A stretch of DNA of 64,000 nt, from contig NZ_JHXK01000013.1 in assembly GCF_000621745.1 (NCBI RefSeq), forward strand, positions 124,001-188,000, in the 5' to 3' direction. The first letter of the stretch is position 1, and each line of letters opens with the position of its first letter. Source of the stretch: Clostridium beijerinckii HUN142. GTDB taxonomy: Bacteria; Bacillota; Clostridia; Clostridiales; Clostridiaceae. The notes beneath the pieces were generated by a model, which did not search any database, was not told where the DNA came from, and saw only the letters and a program-made list of their open reading frames with translations. Below, in pieces: positions 19,010 through 28,283 of this stretch. A program made the translations under genes and the position numbers.

Positions 19010-19231
19010 ATGAATAAATTTGATAAAGCCATTAATAAAAAAACTAGTGAACTGATAACAAAGAATTTACTTGGTCAAGAAGTCAGTGAAGAGGAGTTCA
19101 GGAAATTTAAGATTATTGCTAGAGCAATTATTAGAGAAGAGATGAGGGGAGTTAAGCCAAATGAAAATCATAAATCGCTATACGGCAAAACTTGGAAAGC
19201 TGCAAGAAAATATAGTGATGTTAAAAAGTGA
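19010..19231 (+). CDS. Small conserved-looking protein of unknown function
   Basis: This is a 73-residue charged, helical protein with a basic C-terminus (SLYGKTWKAARKYSDVKK). I do not recognise the family. The frame has clostridial codon use, GGGAG shortly upstream and a strong terminator 40 bases after the stop, so it is probably a real gene. There is no membrane segment or signal peptide. Confidence 0.6.
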   Translation: MNKFDKAINKKTSELITKNLLGQEVSEEEFRKFKIIARAIIREEMRGVKPNENHKSLYGKTWKAARKYSDVKK

Positions 19232-19269
19232 AGAATATAGTATTAACATTTAGTTCATCGAATTATTAT

Positions 19270-19306
19270 AAAATCCTAGGCATTTGATTGATGTCTAGGA
19301 TTTTTT
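19270..19306 (+). terminator. Terminator after the 73-residue gene
   Basis: A 13-base stem (AAAATCCTAGGCA, 19270-19282, with 19292-19304) is followed by a run of T. Confidence 0.88.
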
Positions 19307-19439
19307 GCTTAAAAATTTAAGATTTTTTATTATTTTGATAATAAAAAAGTTACATTATTTGGATATAATTGAATAATTACTGAGATTTAAGTTCAGAATT
19401 TATAATAGAAGCTAGAAAAAAATATGAGATAAGATAGGT

Positions 19440-20807
19440 GTGTTTAAAATTAAGGAATATGAAATTGAGGATGTAGATTTAGGAACTGCTAAAAATCTAA
19501 AAAAAGAAATTTGTGAAAAATATAGAGTTATTCCGATAAAAGAAAAATTGGACGAGGTAATAGTTTTATCATATGGGGTAACTGAAGAAGCAAAAGAATA
19601 TCTAAGATTTATATATAACAAAAACATAGTTGTCAAAGAAATAGATGAGAGTAATTATGAAAATTTAAAAAATATAATATTTGGTATAGATGATAAATCA
19701 CTAGAAGAGATATTAATATCTAATGCAATAAAGGTTAATGCAAGTGACATTCATATAGAACCTCAAAACGGCTGCGTTTATGTACGTTATAGAATTAATG
19801 GTAGTTTAGTTTTGGTACATAAAATAGATTCTGATGAATATATAACTCTTGCATCGAAGATTAAGCTTAAAGCTAATATGGACATAACTGAAAAAAGAAG
19901 ACCTCAAGATGGGAAAATAATAGTTAATTATAATAATCTAAAATACGATTTAAGAGTATCTTCAATACCAGTGGTATACGGTGAAAAATTAGTAATTAGA
20001 ATATTGTATTGCGATAACTTTAACTATAATCTTGAGGATTTAGGTTTTTCAGAAGATCAAATTAAGTTAATTAGAAAAATAATATCTTTGAAGAATGGTC
20101 TGATATTAATTAACGGTCCAACTGGTTCAGGCAAAACTACTACAATTTATACAATATTAAAAGAAATCGATTCCAAGTCTCTAAATATAACAACGTTGGA
20201 AGACCCAGTTGAAATAGTTATGCCTAATATCAACCAAATGAGTTTAAATAAAAAATTGGACATAGATTTTTCAAATGGTCTTAGAAGTATATTAAGACAG
20301 GACCCAGATGTTATTATGATCGGTGAGATAAGGGATGAGGAAACTGCTAATATGGCAGTAAGAGCATCTATTACTGGGCATAAAGTGTATAGCACTATTC
20401 ATTGCAAATCGGCTAGAGAAGTTTATATAAGATTAGAGAATATGGGAATTAAGCCATACCTATTAAGTGATGCATTAGTTGGAATAATATCGCAAAGATT
20501 AGTGAAAATTTTATGTGATGATTGTAAGAAAGTGGATGATGAAAATTCGGTGAATGGAAATATATTATATAAAAAATGTGGTTGTAAAATCTGTAATTAT
20601 TCAGGGTATGCAGGAAGACAAATAGTAAGCTCAGTTCACTTTTTACAGGAGAATGATGAAAAAAGAATGAGTGATTTATATAAAGATAATAGATATCTAT
20701 CAAATGAAAACATGAAGAAAGATTTAGAAGAGCTACTATTTCAAGGAAAGATATCTAATAGTGATTATATAGAGTTTATAGAAGGAGAAAGATTGAATGA
20801 GGGGTAA
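19440..20807 (+). CDS. Type II secretion/type IV pilus assembly ATPase (GspE/PilB/ComGA)
   Basis: This hexameric ATPase powers assembly of a pilus or pseudopilus. It has a short N-terminal region, the GspE core with Walker A GPTGSGKT at 226-233, the Asp box TLEDPVEI, Walker B DPDVIMIGEIRDEETA, a His box around TGHKVYSTIHCKSA, and a Cys4 zinc finger (CDDC and CKIC, about 360-385). At 455 residues it is short because most of the usual N-terminal MshEN part is missing, which resembles ComGA and GspE. The start is GTG 19440, forced by a stop at 19425. It opens a nine-gene overlapping operon. Confidence 0.92.
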   Translation: MFKIKEYEIEDVDLGTAKNLKKEICEKYRVIPIKEKLDEVIVLSYGVTEEAKEYLRFIYNKNIVVKEIDESNYENLKNIIFGIDDKSLEEILISNAIKVNASDIHIEPQNGCVYVRYRINGSLVLVHKIDSDEYITLASKIKLKANMDITEKRRPQDGKIIVNYNNLKYDLRVSSIPVVYGEKLVIRILYCDNFNYNLEDLGFSEDQIKLIRKIISLKNGLILINGPTGSGKTTTIYTILKEIDSKSLNITTLEDPVEIVMPNINQMSLNKKLDIDFSNGLRSILRQDPDVIMIGEIRDEETANMAVRASITGHKVYSTIHCKSAREVYIRLENMGIKPYLLSDALVGIISQRLVKILCDDCKKVDDENSVNGNILYKKCGCKICNYSGYAGRQIVSSVHFLQENDEKRMSDLYKDNRYLSNENMKKDLEELLFQGKISNSDYIEFIEGERLNEG

Positions 20808-21912
20808 TAATGCTAGAAATTCAACTTATAGAGGATTTAGAAATATAACATTTCTTAGCTTAAAAAAAGTAATAAAGTTTAAACATAAAGTAAATGAAGA
20901 ACAACTAGCATTAATATCGGGAAGTTTAGCACAGATTTATAAAGATGGAATAAGAATAACTGAAGCGTTAGATTTAGTAGCCGATATATTATCAAATAAA
21001 ATATACAAGGATAGTGTATATGGAGTTTTAGCATTAATAAAACAAGGCAGTAGTTTATCACAAGGATTTTCAGAATTTAGAGGCTTATATCCAGAATTTT
21101 TTATAGGAATAATTTCGATCGGTGAAAATACTGGAAAACTATATGAGGTGTTAAAGGGATTAAGTATTTATTATGATAAATGGCTATTTATTAAGAAAGA
21201 AATCAAAAATGCATGCATTTATCCGATATTTATCCTTATTTCAATGATATTACTTAGCTTATTTTTGGTAAATGAGGTAATTCCGAACTTTTGTGAAATT
21301 TATAAATCTATGAATATTAAATTACCAAAAGGATGCCAGATTATATATGATATGAGTATTGCTTTTAAGCACAATCATCTAGTTACTGCTGTGGCAATTT
21401 TTTCTTGGGCTCTAATATTAGTAATTCTTATAAGGTGCTTATCTAATCAAATCAGCATAACCAAACTAACGAAAATAAGTATAGTAAGATCTTTCTTTGA
21501 ATATATAATGGTATTGCTTTTTTCGATAATAACAAGTACCGGAATAAATATTTCACAAGCTCTTAAATATTGCGAGAATAGTATGAGTTTTTTGTATTTA
21601 CGAAACAAAATTACTGAAATAAATTCAAATATTATAAGTGGAGAAACTCTAACTGAATCTTTAGAGAAAAGTGGTGTTTTATCAAAATATGCGCTAGCTA
21701 TTGTTAGGATTAGAGAAGAGGGAGGAACAATAGAGGAGGGGTTTAAAGAATTAGCAAATACTTTAGAGTATCGACTTAATGAGAAAATACAAAAATATTT
21801 AAAATTGATAAATCCGATTTTTGTAGTCATAATGGCTGGTTTTATAACTATATTTATGTTAATATTTGTCCTTCCGTTATTTAACAATCTTCAAGGTGGC
21901 ATAAGAAAATGA
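20797..21912 (+). CDS. Type II secretion/type IV pilus platform protein (GspF/PilC/ComGB)
   Basis: This is the inner-membrane platform for pseudopilus assembly. Two T2SSF domains are visible (about 30-160 and 230-360), each with an amphipathic helical bundle, and three membrane segments (about 135-158, 190-212, 340-363). The motif LALISGSLAQIYKDGI matches the usual LAxFxRQLAxLLxAGI pattern. It overlaps the ATPase gene by 11 bases with AAGGAGA inside that gene, and its stop overlaps the next start as ATGA. Confidence 0.9.
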   Translation: MRGNNARNSTYRGFRNITFLSLKKVIKFKHKVNEEQLALISGSLAQIYKDGIRITEALDLVADILSNKIYKDSVYGVLALIKQGSSLSQGFSEFRGLYPEFFIGIISIGENTGKLYEVLKGLSIYYDKWLFIKKEIKNACIYPIFILISMILLSLFLVNEVIPNFCEIYKSMNIKLPKGCQIIYDMSIAFKHNHLVTAVAIFSWALILVILIRCLSNQISITKLTKISIVRSFFEYIMVLLFSIITSTGINISQALKYCENSMSFLYLRNKITEINSNIISGETLTESLEKSGVLSKYALAIVRIREEGGTIEEGFKELANTLEYRLNEKIQKYLKLINPIFVVIMAGFITIFMLIFVLPLFNNLQGGIRK

Positions 21913-22355
21913 GAAGGGATGGATTCACATTAATTGAGACGATGGTAAGTATTTTTATAATAATAATTTTATTTAGTGTAGGAATATCATTAAGTAAATT
22001 TGCTGGAAATGTATCAAAAAATATGGACAATTCAGAGTATATCTATGAGATACAAAATTTACTTTCATATAGTAAAGCGGTTTGTAGAGAAAAGAATAAT
22101 TATGGGAAAATAACCGTAAAGGTAAGTAAAAATGAAATTAAATTTATAGAAGGATGGGATAGTATAGAGAAGACTGTAGTTATTCCGAAGGAAATAAAAA
22201 TTATTAGTGGAGATATAAGTATATTGGTAACACCAGACGGAAAAATATCTAGGGGTAATACGATAAAGATAATAGATAATTGTGGTGTAAGACGGGATAT
22301 AACTATAGGTGTTGGAGTGGATTTAATTAGTATAAAGAATGGTGAATCTATATGA
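21909..22355 (+). CDS. Type IV prepilin-like protein 1 (pseudopilin)
   Basis: The N-terminus is a textbook type III signal: MRRDG followed by FTLIETMVS, with cleavage after the Gly and Glu at mature position 5, then a 20-residue hydrophobic helix. The remaining 120 residues form a beta-rich head with no named domain. It resembles ComGC/ComGD or GspG/GspH minor pseudopilins. A prepilin peptidase is needed and none is in this window. It is linked to its neighbours by ATGA overlaps on both sides. Confidence 0.85.
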   Translation: MRRDGFTLIETMVSIFIIIILFSVGISLSKFAGNVSKNMDNSEYIYEIQNLLSYSKAVCREKNNYGKITVKVSKNEIKFIEGWDSIEKTVVIPKEIKIISGDISILVTPDGKISRGNTIKIIDNCGVRRDITIGVGVDLISIKNGESI

Positions 22356-22777
22356 GAAAACAAGGTAGTATATTAATTGAAATATTAGCGTCTGCAATGA
22401 TTTTAACCTTGACTGCTACATTTATTATAAGTACTAGCATAGAAAATACTGATATTCTAAAAGAAAGAATTTTACAAGAAGAAATCGATAGAACAATAAG
22501 CAATTTGGAAAATGAATTGAAATACAATACATCAAAGGAAGTAATAAATGAAATGTTAGAAAATAAAATGGGATTCAAATATCATGGGGATTTTAGTAGA
22601 GAATTAACAGATAAAAATCTAGATGAATTAGAAGATGGAGAAGATATTAAGTTAAACAAAATAAGCGAGGATGATATTGGCTTAAATTTAGAAATAGTAG
22701 CTAATATTAAAATAGGAAAGAATGAAATAAATGTAGAAAAAAAATTTACTAAAAGTTGGTGGATGGATGAAGTATAA
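22352..22777 (+). CDS. Type IV prepilin-like protein 2
   Basis: A second prepilin: MRKQG then SILIEILAS, with Glu at mature position 5 and a hydrophobic helix to about residue 28, then a charged acidic head of about 110 residues. The Ser in place of Phe/Met after the cleavage glycine is unusual but seen in minor pilins. It overlaps the preceding gene by four bases and the next by eleven. Position suggests the ComGD/ComGE or GspI place. Confidence 0.78.
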   Translation: MRKQGSILIEILASAMILTLTATFIISTSIENTDILKERILQEEIDRTISNLENELKYNTSKEVINEMLENKMGFKYHGDFSRELTDKNLDELEDGEDIKLNKISEDDIGLNLEIVANIKIGKNEINVEKKFTKSWWMDEV

Positions 22778-23231
22778 AATGGGATGTATTTGTAAAAAAA
22801 AGAGCGGGTTTACTATCATTGAATCATTAGCATATATCTTTTTAACAACAATGATCTTATCATCTGGAATAAATTTATTTATATCTATGTATAAAGCTTA
22901 TTTGGAATCAATTGAGTCAAGCGTAAAGTATAACAATTATCAAAATTTTTTTATAAATCTAGATGATATTGTAAGCGAAGGTGGAATTAAGGAGATAACA
23001 GTGAATAATAACCAAATTAAATTTTCAAAGAATGATGAATTCAAGAATATGGATAAAATAATTAAATCTTATGAAGGAAAAGTTTTTATAAAATATACAA
23101 AATATGATGTTACGCAAACTATAAATACTATGCTTGAAGACATAGATGATCTTGAAATTAAGGAAAAAGGAAAATTAATCTATTTTATAATACGTGATAA
23201 AGATGGAAAGGAATTTATTAAGTGCATTTAA
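22767..23231 (+). CDS. Type IV prepilin-like protein 3
   Basis: The leader carries MGCICKKKSG then FTIIESLAY, a standard prepilin cleavage site with Glu at mature position 5, a hydrophobic helix, then a head of about 120 residues with repeated Lys and Asp. Position suits ComGF or GspJ. ATG 22767 is used, but ATG 22779 (MGCICKKK) is possible. Two cysteines lie in the leader before the cleavage site. Confidence 0.8.
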   Translation: MKYKMGCICKKKSGFTIIESLAYIFLTTMILSSGINLFISMYKAYLESIESSVKYNNYQNFFINLDDIVSEGGIKEITVNNNQIKFSKNDEFKNMDKIIKSYEGKVFIKYTKYDVTQTINTMLEDIDDLEIKEKGKLIYFIIRDKDGKEFIKCI

Positions 23232-23644
23232 AGAAGAGAGGAACTGTATTAATAAGTACTATGATAGTATTATCTTTAATGAGCATTCTAGGGTGCTTTA
23301 TATTTAAAATGACGAAAAACAATAATGATTTAGGTTGCTTATATAATTTTGATAAGGATAGGTATGATTTGAGTTCAAGTGAGGAACAAGTGCTAAATAA
23401 GTTTATGATAGAGATGAATAAGGAGAGATTAAATGATGAGGAATGGAAAGAGGACATCTTTTCGGAAAGTTTTAATAAAAAAATAGATGATAATATAATT
23501 GAATACAATAAAGACAACAACAAAATGTTATTAACAACTTACAAAGAAGATGATGTAATAAGAAAAAGATCAATTATTTACAGTTTTAAAGGGGGAAAAA
23601 TAATTTTAATTCCAACATATAATTTTGATGACTATAACAAATAG
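23222..23644 (+). CDS. Type IV prepilin-like protein 4 (ComGG/GspK/PilX position)
   Basis: The product begins MHLKKRG then TVLISTMIV, a prepilin-like leader in which the usual Glu5 is replaced by Ser, as in GspK/PilX tip pilins. A hydrophobic helix runs to about residue 28 and then a strongly charged region follows. It starts with GTG 23222 and overlaps the previous gene by ten bases. Lack of Glu5 suggests it may cap the pseudopilus (inference from GspK). Confidence 0.7.
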   Translation: MHLKKRGTVLISTMIVLSLMSILGCFIFKMTKNNNDLGCLYNFDKDRYDLSSSEEQVLNKFMIEMNKERLNDEEWKEDIFSESFNKKIDDNIIEYNKDNNKMLLTTYKEDDVIRKRSIIYSFKGGKIILIPTYNFDDYNK

Positions 23645-23709
23645 CATCACATAAGAGTGTAAATAATTAACAAAGTGTTTATACTAAGATTTTATGAAAG
23701 AGGTATTTA

Positions 23710-24375
23710 ATGAAAAAATCCATAATATTTATCAAAAAAGATTATTATACATATGATGGAAAAAAATATGATTTTAATGAATTTAGAGAAGTAAGTGGTT
23801 TGTTAAGTTCAAAGATAAAGGTAATAATACTTCAGGAAGAATTATTTGTGAGTCATTTTGAGAATTCTGTAAGGAGACACGAATTATGCAACTTTGTAGA
23901 TTCTAAAATTAGAAATGATTTTCCTCAAAATGGAGATATACTATATGATTTTGAGAAAAAGAGGAATATTATTTCAATATACTCAATAAAGGGTTCTAAG
24001 AGAGTTGAAAAAATAGTGGAGAAGGCAATAAATATAGAAATTAAGCCAATTCAGTTTGTGATAAGAGATGTTTTGATGAAGATGGTTAAGGATAATGATA
24101 GAAATTTCAGAGCGCTAATAAAATATGATACATATTATTATTATGTATCATTCAGAAATGGATCATATTATGATGGATTTATTTCTGAAAATAAATGTGT
24201 TGTTGAGAAAAATCTTTTAAAGAAAGATAATTTAGAGGAAATATATGTTGATGACAATACGTTTGATATTATTTCAGACAATAATAAATTTAAAGCTAAA
24301 AAAGTAAATATAGGAGAATTTATAGATGAAAATATATACGAAAAACAAAAATTTTGTTCCAGAGAAGTTTTTTAA
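23710..24375 (+). CDS. Unknown protein in PilM position of the pseudopilus operon
   Basis: A 221-residue soluble-looking protein with many Tyr, Lys and Asp. I do not recognise its family by motif. The start has AAAGAGG eight bases before ATG 23710. Its place before two small single-membrane-segment proteins matches the PilM-PilN-PilO order of type IV pilus operons, so an actin-like or GspL-like assembly role is possible; that rests on position only. It overlaps the next gene by 50 bases. Confidence 0.6.
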   Translation: MKKSIIFIKKDYYTYDGKKYDFNEFREVSGLLSSKIKVIILQEELFVSHFENSVRRHELCNFVDSKIRNDFPQNGDILYDFEKKRNIISIYSIKGSKRVEKIVEKAINIEIKPIQFVIRDVLMKMVKDNDRNFRALIKYDTYYYYVSFRNGSYYDGFISENKCVVEKNLLKKDNLEEIYVDDNTFDIISDNNKFKAKKVNIGEFIDENIYEKQKFCSREVF

Positions 24376-24736
24376 TAAGGCTGAATTAAATACAATTAGA
24401 AAAGAGAATGCGGTGATACTATTATTTTTAATTATTAATTTGATCGCGTTTCCATTTGTAGTTCATAATATAAGTGAAGCTAAAGAGGATCATAAAGTAA
24501 GTAGAAGTATTAATGTAGATGAAGATAAGATTAAGTTTGAGGATATTAATATTTGGGTCAAAAATTTAATGAAGGATAATATTGAAGAGGCACACATAAC
24601 AAATAATAGTGGGGATATAATAGTAAATAATTTAAGCAGTATAGACGAGTTGAGTTCTAATGATTTTATAGAAATACATGATATAAATTTAAATGATAAT
24701 GAAAAATACAAACTAGGAGTAAGTTTATATGAATAA
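24326..24736 (+). CDS. Single-pass membrane protein, PilN-like position
   Basis: A 136-residue protein with a cytoplasmic N-terminus (MKIYTKNKNFVPEKFF), one membrane segment at about 29-47 and an acidic outer domain. This layout is that of PilN/GspL-C proteins. AGGAG eight bases before ATG 24326 supports the start even though the gene overlaps its predecessor by 50 bases. No firm family assignment. Confidence 0.6.
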   Translation: MKIYTKNKNFVPEKFFNKAELNTIRKENAVILLFLIINLIAFPFVVHNISEAKEDHKVSRSINVDEDKIKFEDINIWVKNLMKDNIEEAHITNNSGDIIVNNLSSIDELSSNDFIEIHDINLNDNEKYKLGVSLYE

Positions 24737-25097
24737 ATTACTTAAACATATAATTTTAAGCATAATGATAATATTAGCTTTTGCACAAATAATATGTATA
24801 AATAATATAAAAAAGGCTAACAATATTAAAGTATACAATCCTCAAAATAAATTTTACGATCATAAAACTTTAAAACAAATTGACAGAGAGTTAGATTGCC
24901 TAACGGAGAAAAATATTATTTCTGCTAATGAAAAAGACGGTAAATGGCATGTGAAAATAAAAATATCCGGAAATAAGGATGATTTATTAAATGAGTTGCT
25001 TAAATTGAAAAATTATAATGTGAATAATTATATTATAGATAAAAATAAGAACGAAGCCTCTATTATATTAGATATAAGTACTAAGGAAAGTGCTTAA
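24729..25097 (+). CDS. Single-pass membrane protein, PilO-like position
   Basis: A 122-residue protein with a membrane segment at about 7-25 followed by a small domain (residues 40-120). Layout and place after the PilN-like protein suggest a PilO/GspM counterpart. It overlaps the previous gene by eight bases and closes the operon that begins at 19440. No clear terminator follows. Confidence 0.58.
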   Translation: MNKLLKHIILSIMIILAFAQIICINNIKKANNIKVYNPQNKFYDHKTLKQIDRELDCLTEKNIISANEKDGKWHVKIKISGNKDDLLNELLKLKNYNVNNYIIDKNKNEASIILDISTKESA

Positions 25098-25416
25098 AAG
25101 GTTATAAAATTATAAAATTTTCTGGAAAATAATCAGAAAGATTGCAATTATCATTGTCTTTTGATAAAATATGAGTGTTATGTCAACGATTAAGTATATT
25201 AGCTTAATATTTGAAAGAAGTTACGCGGTAATTAGGCATATTCAAAAAATAACAAGTCATCATGATAATCTGTTTTGTATCATATTAAAGTAATATATTA
25301 ACTAAATAGTATATTGCTATGATGTAATGTTCTTTATTAATTATACAAAGAATACAGAACATCTTAGAGGTGTTATTTATTATATGTCTTATTTTATAAA
25401 TTTGGAGGGATCTTTA
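25098..25416. other. Intergenic region before efp
   Basis: About 320 AT-rich bases without a supported gene. The efp frame stays open back to 25327, but the upstream part has no Shine-Dalgarno and does not match EF-P. Only a weak hairpin (AACATC with GGTGTT near 25360) was seen. The efp promoter must lie here but I could not place it. Confidence 0.4.
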
Positions 25417-25974
25417 ATGATAACAGCAGGAGATATAAGAAAAGGAACAACGTTTGAACTGGATGGACAAGTATTTACAGTAGTAGAATTTTTACATGTT
25501 AAACCAGGTAAAGGAGCAGCATTCGTAAGAACTAAACTTAGAAACGTAATTTCAGGTGGAGTTACAGATACAACATTTAACCCAACTACAAAATTACAAG
25601 AAGCAGTAATAGAAAGAAAAGAAATGCAATATCTTTATTCAGATGGAGAATTATATTACTTCATGGATCAAGAAACATACGAACAAATTCCTTTAAATCA
25701 TGAAAAAGTTGAAGATGCAATAAAATTCTTAAAAGAAAATATGTTTGCAACAATAAAATTCTTTAAAGGGGATGCCTTCTCAGTAGAAGCTCCAAACTTT
25801 GTTGAATTATTAATAACACAATCTGAACCAGGCGTTAAAGGAAATACTACTACTAATGCAATGAAACCAGCAACACTTGAAACAGGTGCGATAGTTAATG
25901 TTCCTATGTTTGTTAATGAAGGTGATGTTATAAGAGTAGACACTAGAACTGGCGAATATATGGAAAGAGTTTAA
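25417..25974 (+). CDS. efp: Elongation factor P
   Basis: EF-P binds the ribosome between P and E sites and relieves stalls at polyproline. The 185 residues have the three OB/KOW-type domains of the family: [17 protein letters not shown] at the start, the tip loop [16 protein letters not shown] with Lys at 32 as the modifiable position, and the C-terminal signature [26 protein letters not shown] split across the last 30 residues. ATG 25417 follows GGAGGGA. efp before spoIIIA is the usual order in spore formers. Confidence 0.97.
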   Translation: MITAGDIRKGTTFELDGQVFTVVEFLHVKPGKGAAFVRTKLRNVISGGVTDTTFNPTTKLQEAVIERKEMQYLYSDGELYYFMDQETYEQIPLNHEKVEDAIKFLKENMFATIKFFKGDAFSVEAPNFVELLITQSEPGVKGNTTTNAMKPATLETGAIVNVPMFVNEGDVIRVDTRTGEYMERV

Positions 25975-25982
25975 ACTATATA

Positions 25983-26014
25983 GTTGCTAAGCGAGAAGCT
26001 TAGCAACTTTATTT
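25983..26014 (+). terminator. Terminator after efp
   Basis: A perfect 10-base stem (GTTGCTAAGC with GCTTAGCAAC) around a five-base loop is followed by TTTATTTTAT. Confidence 0.75.
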
Positions 26015-26065
26015 TATATTTAATCGCAACATTTTTTACAAATAAAGAGAAGGAAGTGAAAAGAT

Positions 26066-26431
26066 ATGGAAGAGCTTAGCAAAGAGATTGAAGCTTTAAA
26101 AAAGAATTTATCTAAAATAGAAAGTAAGGAATATAAAGAATGTTTTGATAATGTATTCTCTATTTTAGAAGTTATGAATCAAAAAATAGAAGAGTTAACT
26201 GTAAATCAAGAAACATTGGAAGAAAATATTAGATTTATGGATGATGATTTATCAAATATTCAAGATGAACTATTTGAAGAGGTGTCTATAGATGAATTAA
26301 ATGATATGGAAGATGAATATACAGAAATAAACTGTATTCATTGTAATAAACCAATTTTTATTGAACAATCTACCCTAAGCAATAACGAAGAAATTCCATG
26401 TCCTTATTGTAAAAAGAATATTAAAGGATAA
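26066..26431 (+). CDS. CD1247-type protein: coiled coil plus zinc ribbon
   Basis: This 121-residue protein has an N-terminal helical coiled coil (about 1-75, heptads of Leu and Ile), an acidic stretch, and a C-terminal zinc ribbon with CIHC (about 92-95) and CPYC (about 113-116). It fits the clostridial family named after C. difficile CD1247, found between efp and spoIIIAA. Its role is unknown. GAAGGAAGTG precedes ATG 26066, and a strong terminator follows. Confidence 0.8.
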   Translation: MEELSKEIEALKKNLSKIESKEYKECFDNVFSILEVMNQKIEELTVNQETLEENIRFMDDDLSNIQDELFEEVSIDELNDMEDEYTEINCIHCNKPIFIEQSTLSNNEEIPCPYCKKNIKG

Positions 26432-26452
26432 TTAATCATTAGATATATAAAT

Positions 26453-26496
26453 AAAAATGGCTATCTTAAAGTTAAATTTAAGATAGCCATTTTTTT
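26453..26496 (+). terminator. Terminator before the spoIIIA operon
   Basis: A stem of up to 18 bases around GGCTATCTTAAA/TTTAAGATAGCC with a six-base loop, A-rich on the left and ending in six T on the right. Confidence 0.9.
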
Positions 26497-26587
26497 AATT
26501 TACATATTTTTATTATAATTCAGTAATATTTCTGATATATATTAAATATTAATTAATTAAGAGAACGATGGAGGAGGAAGTGGAATT

Positions 26588-27508
26588 TTGATTGGTGAAG
26601 AAGAGATAATAGGTATTTTCCCCAGTAAAATAGGTAGTTTACTTAAGGATAGGCTTAATAAAGAGCAGGTATATGAGATTAGAATTAAAATCGGAAAACC
26701 AATTTTGGTTTACTCAAAACATGGAGAAAGTATTATTAATTATATTTCTACAAAGGAAGATATGAAAAGTATTATGCAAAAGATTTCTAATTACTCATTA
26801 TATGCGTATGAAGAAGATATAAGGCAAGGATTTATAACAATTAAGGGTGGGCATAGGATTGGCATAGCCGGTGAATGTGTAATGGAAAAGGGTGAAGTAA
26901 AGACTATACGAAATATTTCATCCGTAAATATAAGAATTTGCAGAGAAGTAATTGGATGTTCAAATAAGGTTATGAAATACATTGTATCAGCATATAAAGT
27001 TTATAATACCATAATAATTTCTCCACCTAAATGTGGAAAGACAACAATTTTACGAGACATAGCTAGAAATATATCAAGTGGAATGCCATCTTTGGGGATT
27101 GCTGGCAAGAAGGTTGCGGTGATAGACGAAAGAAGTGAAATAGGAGCCTGCTATTTTGGAATTCCTCAAAGCGATTTAGGAATAAGAACAGATGTCTTGG
27201 ATAACTGTTTGAAAAGGGAAGGGTTAATTATGGCAATTAGAAGTCTTTCGCCAGAAGTACTAATTTGTGATGAAATAGGGACTAGGGGGGATATAGAAGC
27301 TCTTATTATGGCATTTAATTCTGGAGTAAATATAATAACAACAATCCATGGTTTTACGATAGAAGACTTATATAAGAGAAGAGTTCTTTGTGATTTGTTA
27401 GATAACGAGATTTTGGAAAGAGTAATAATTTTAAGCAACAGAAACGGCATTGGAACAATTGAAAATGTGTATAGCATAAAAGGAGGTGAGAACATGTGCT
27501 TAAATTAA
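26588..27508 (+). CDS. spoIIIAA: Stage III sporulation protein AA (ATPase)
   Basis: SpoIIIAA is the secretion-type ATPase of the SpoIIIA-SpoIIQ channel linking mother cell and forespore. It shows Walker A PPKCGKTT (about 142-149), a following IDERSEIGA motif, and Walker B VLICDEIG (about 220-227). The 306 residues are typical. TTG 26588 is the start, supported by GGAGGAGG about 10-17 bases upstream. It overlaps spoIIIAB by 13 bases. By family knowledge the operon is under mother-cell sigma-E control; I did not identify the promoter with confidence. Confidence 0.95.
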   Translation: MIGEEEIIGIFPSKIGSLLKDRLNKEQVYEIRIKIGKPILVYSKHGESIINYISTKEDMKSIMQKISNYSLYAYEEDIRQGFITIKGGHRIGIAGECVMEKGEVKTIRNISSVNIRICREVIGCSNKVMKYIVSAYKVYNTIIISPPKCGKTTILRDIARNISSGMPSLGIAGKKVAVIDERSEIGACYFGIPQSDLGIRTDVLDNCLKREGLIMAIRSLSPEVLICDEIGTRGDIEALIMAFNSGVNIITTIHGFTIEDLYKRRVLCDLLDNEILERVIILSNRNGIGTIENVYSIKGGENMCLN

Positions 27509-28014
27509 TTCTTATAGTATGTATATTCATTATAAGCACATATATAGGATTTGCATATGGAGAAACTTTCAAGAAAAGACAGGAGCAGCTTAAAGAAATA
27601 TTAAAATCCTTAACAATTCTTGAGAATGATATAGTGTATGGAACAACGCCTTTGCCAGAAGCCTTAGGAAATCTCTCGCATAAAGTATGCAAGCCTCTAA
27701 GTAATTTTATTGAATCTGTAGTTAATAGGTTGGTAAAAGGAGATGTAGAAAGCGTATATGAAGCAGCATTAGAGGAGTTTGAACTATTGGAAAATGAATT
27801 TTATCTAGAACATGATGACAGAAAGATAATGTCAGATTTTTTTAAATCACTTGGAGAGTCTGGAGTTTATGGACAAGAGAAGATATTTTTACTAGCGATT
27901 GAAGGAATAAAAATAAATCTAAGTGACGCAGAAGAAAGTGCAAAGAAAAACACAAAGCTTTATAGATATCTTGGAGTATGTTTAGGAGCAATGATAATCA
28001 TATTTATGGTATGA
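27496..28014 (+). CDS. spoIIIAB: Stage III sporulation protein AB
   Basis: A GspF-like membrane protein of the SpoIIIA channel. The 172 residues have an N-terminal membrane segment, the signature GFAYGETFKKRQEQLKE, a helical middle and a C-terminal membrane segment (YLGVCLGAMIIIFMV). GTG 27496 is the start with AGGAGGTGAG just before it, inside the end of spoIIIAA. It acts with the ATPase as a platform (by analogy to type II secretion). Confidence 0.94.
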   Translation: MLKLILIVCIFIISTYIGFAYGETFKKRQEQLKEILKSLTILENDIVYGTTPLPEALGNLSHKVCKPLSNFIESVVNRLVKGDVESVYEAALEEFELLENEFYLEHDDRKIMSDFFKSLGESGVYGQEKIFLLAIEGIKINLSDAEESAKKNTKLYRYLGVCLGAMIIIFMV

Positions 28015-28083
28015 GGTCATTATAAATAATTTATAACAGCTAAAATAATTATACTAAATAAAATAAGGATTGGAGGAAGATAA

Positions 28084-28281
28084 ATGCATGATATAACTAT
28101 ACTTTTTAAAATTGGAGGAGCTGGGATACTTTTAGTGGTATTAGATAAGGTGCTTACTAGTAGTGGAAAAGGTGAGATTGCAGCTATAACAAATATCGCA
28201 GGAGTTGTAATAATTCTGCTTATGATAGTTTCAATCATAGGAGATTTATTTAGTACTGTTAAAACTATGTTTGTAATGTAG
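28084..28281 (+). CDS. spoIIIAC: Stage III sporulation protein AC
   Basis: A 65-residue protein with two hydrophobic helices and the family pattern ILFKIGGAGILLVVLDKVL then GEIAAITNIAGVVIILLM. SpoIIIAC and AD are small membrane parts of the SpoIIIA channel. GGAGGAAG precedes ATG 28084. It ends two bases before spoIIIAD. Confidence 0.94.
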   Translation: MHDITILFKIGGAGILLVVLDKVLTSSGKGEIAAITNIAGVVIILLMIVSIIGDLFSTVKTMFVM

Positions 28282-28283
28282 GT

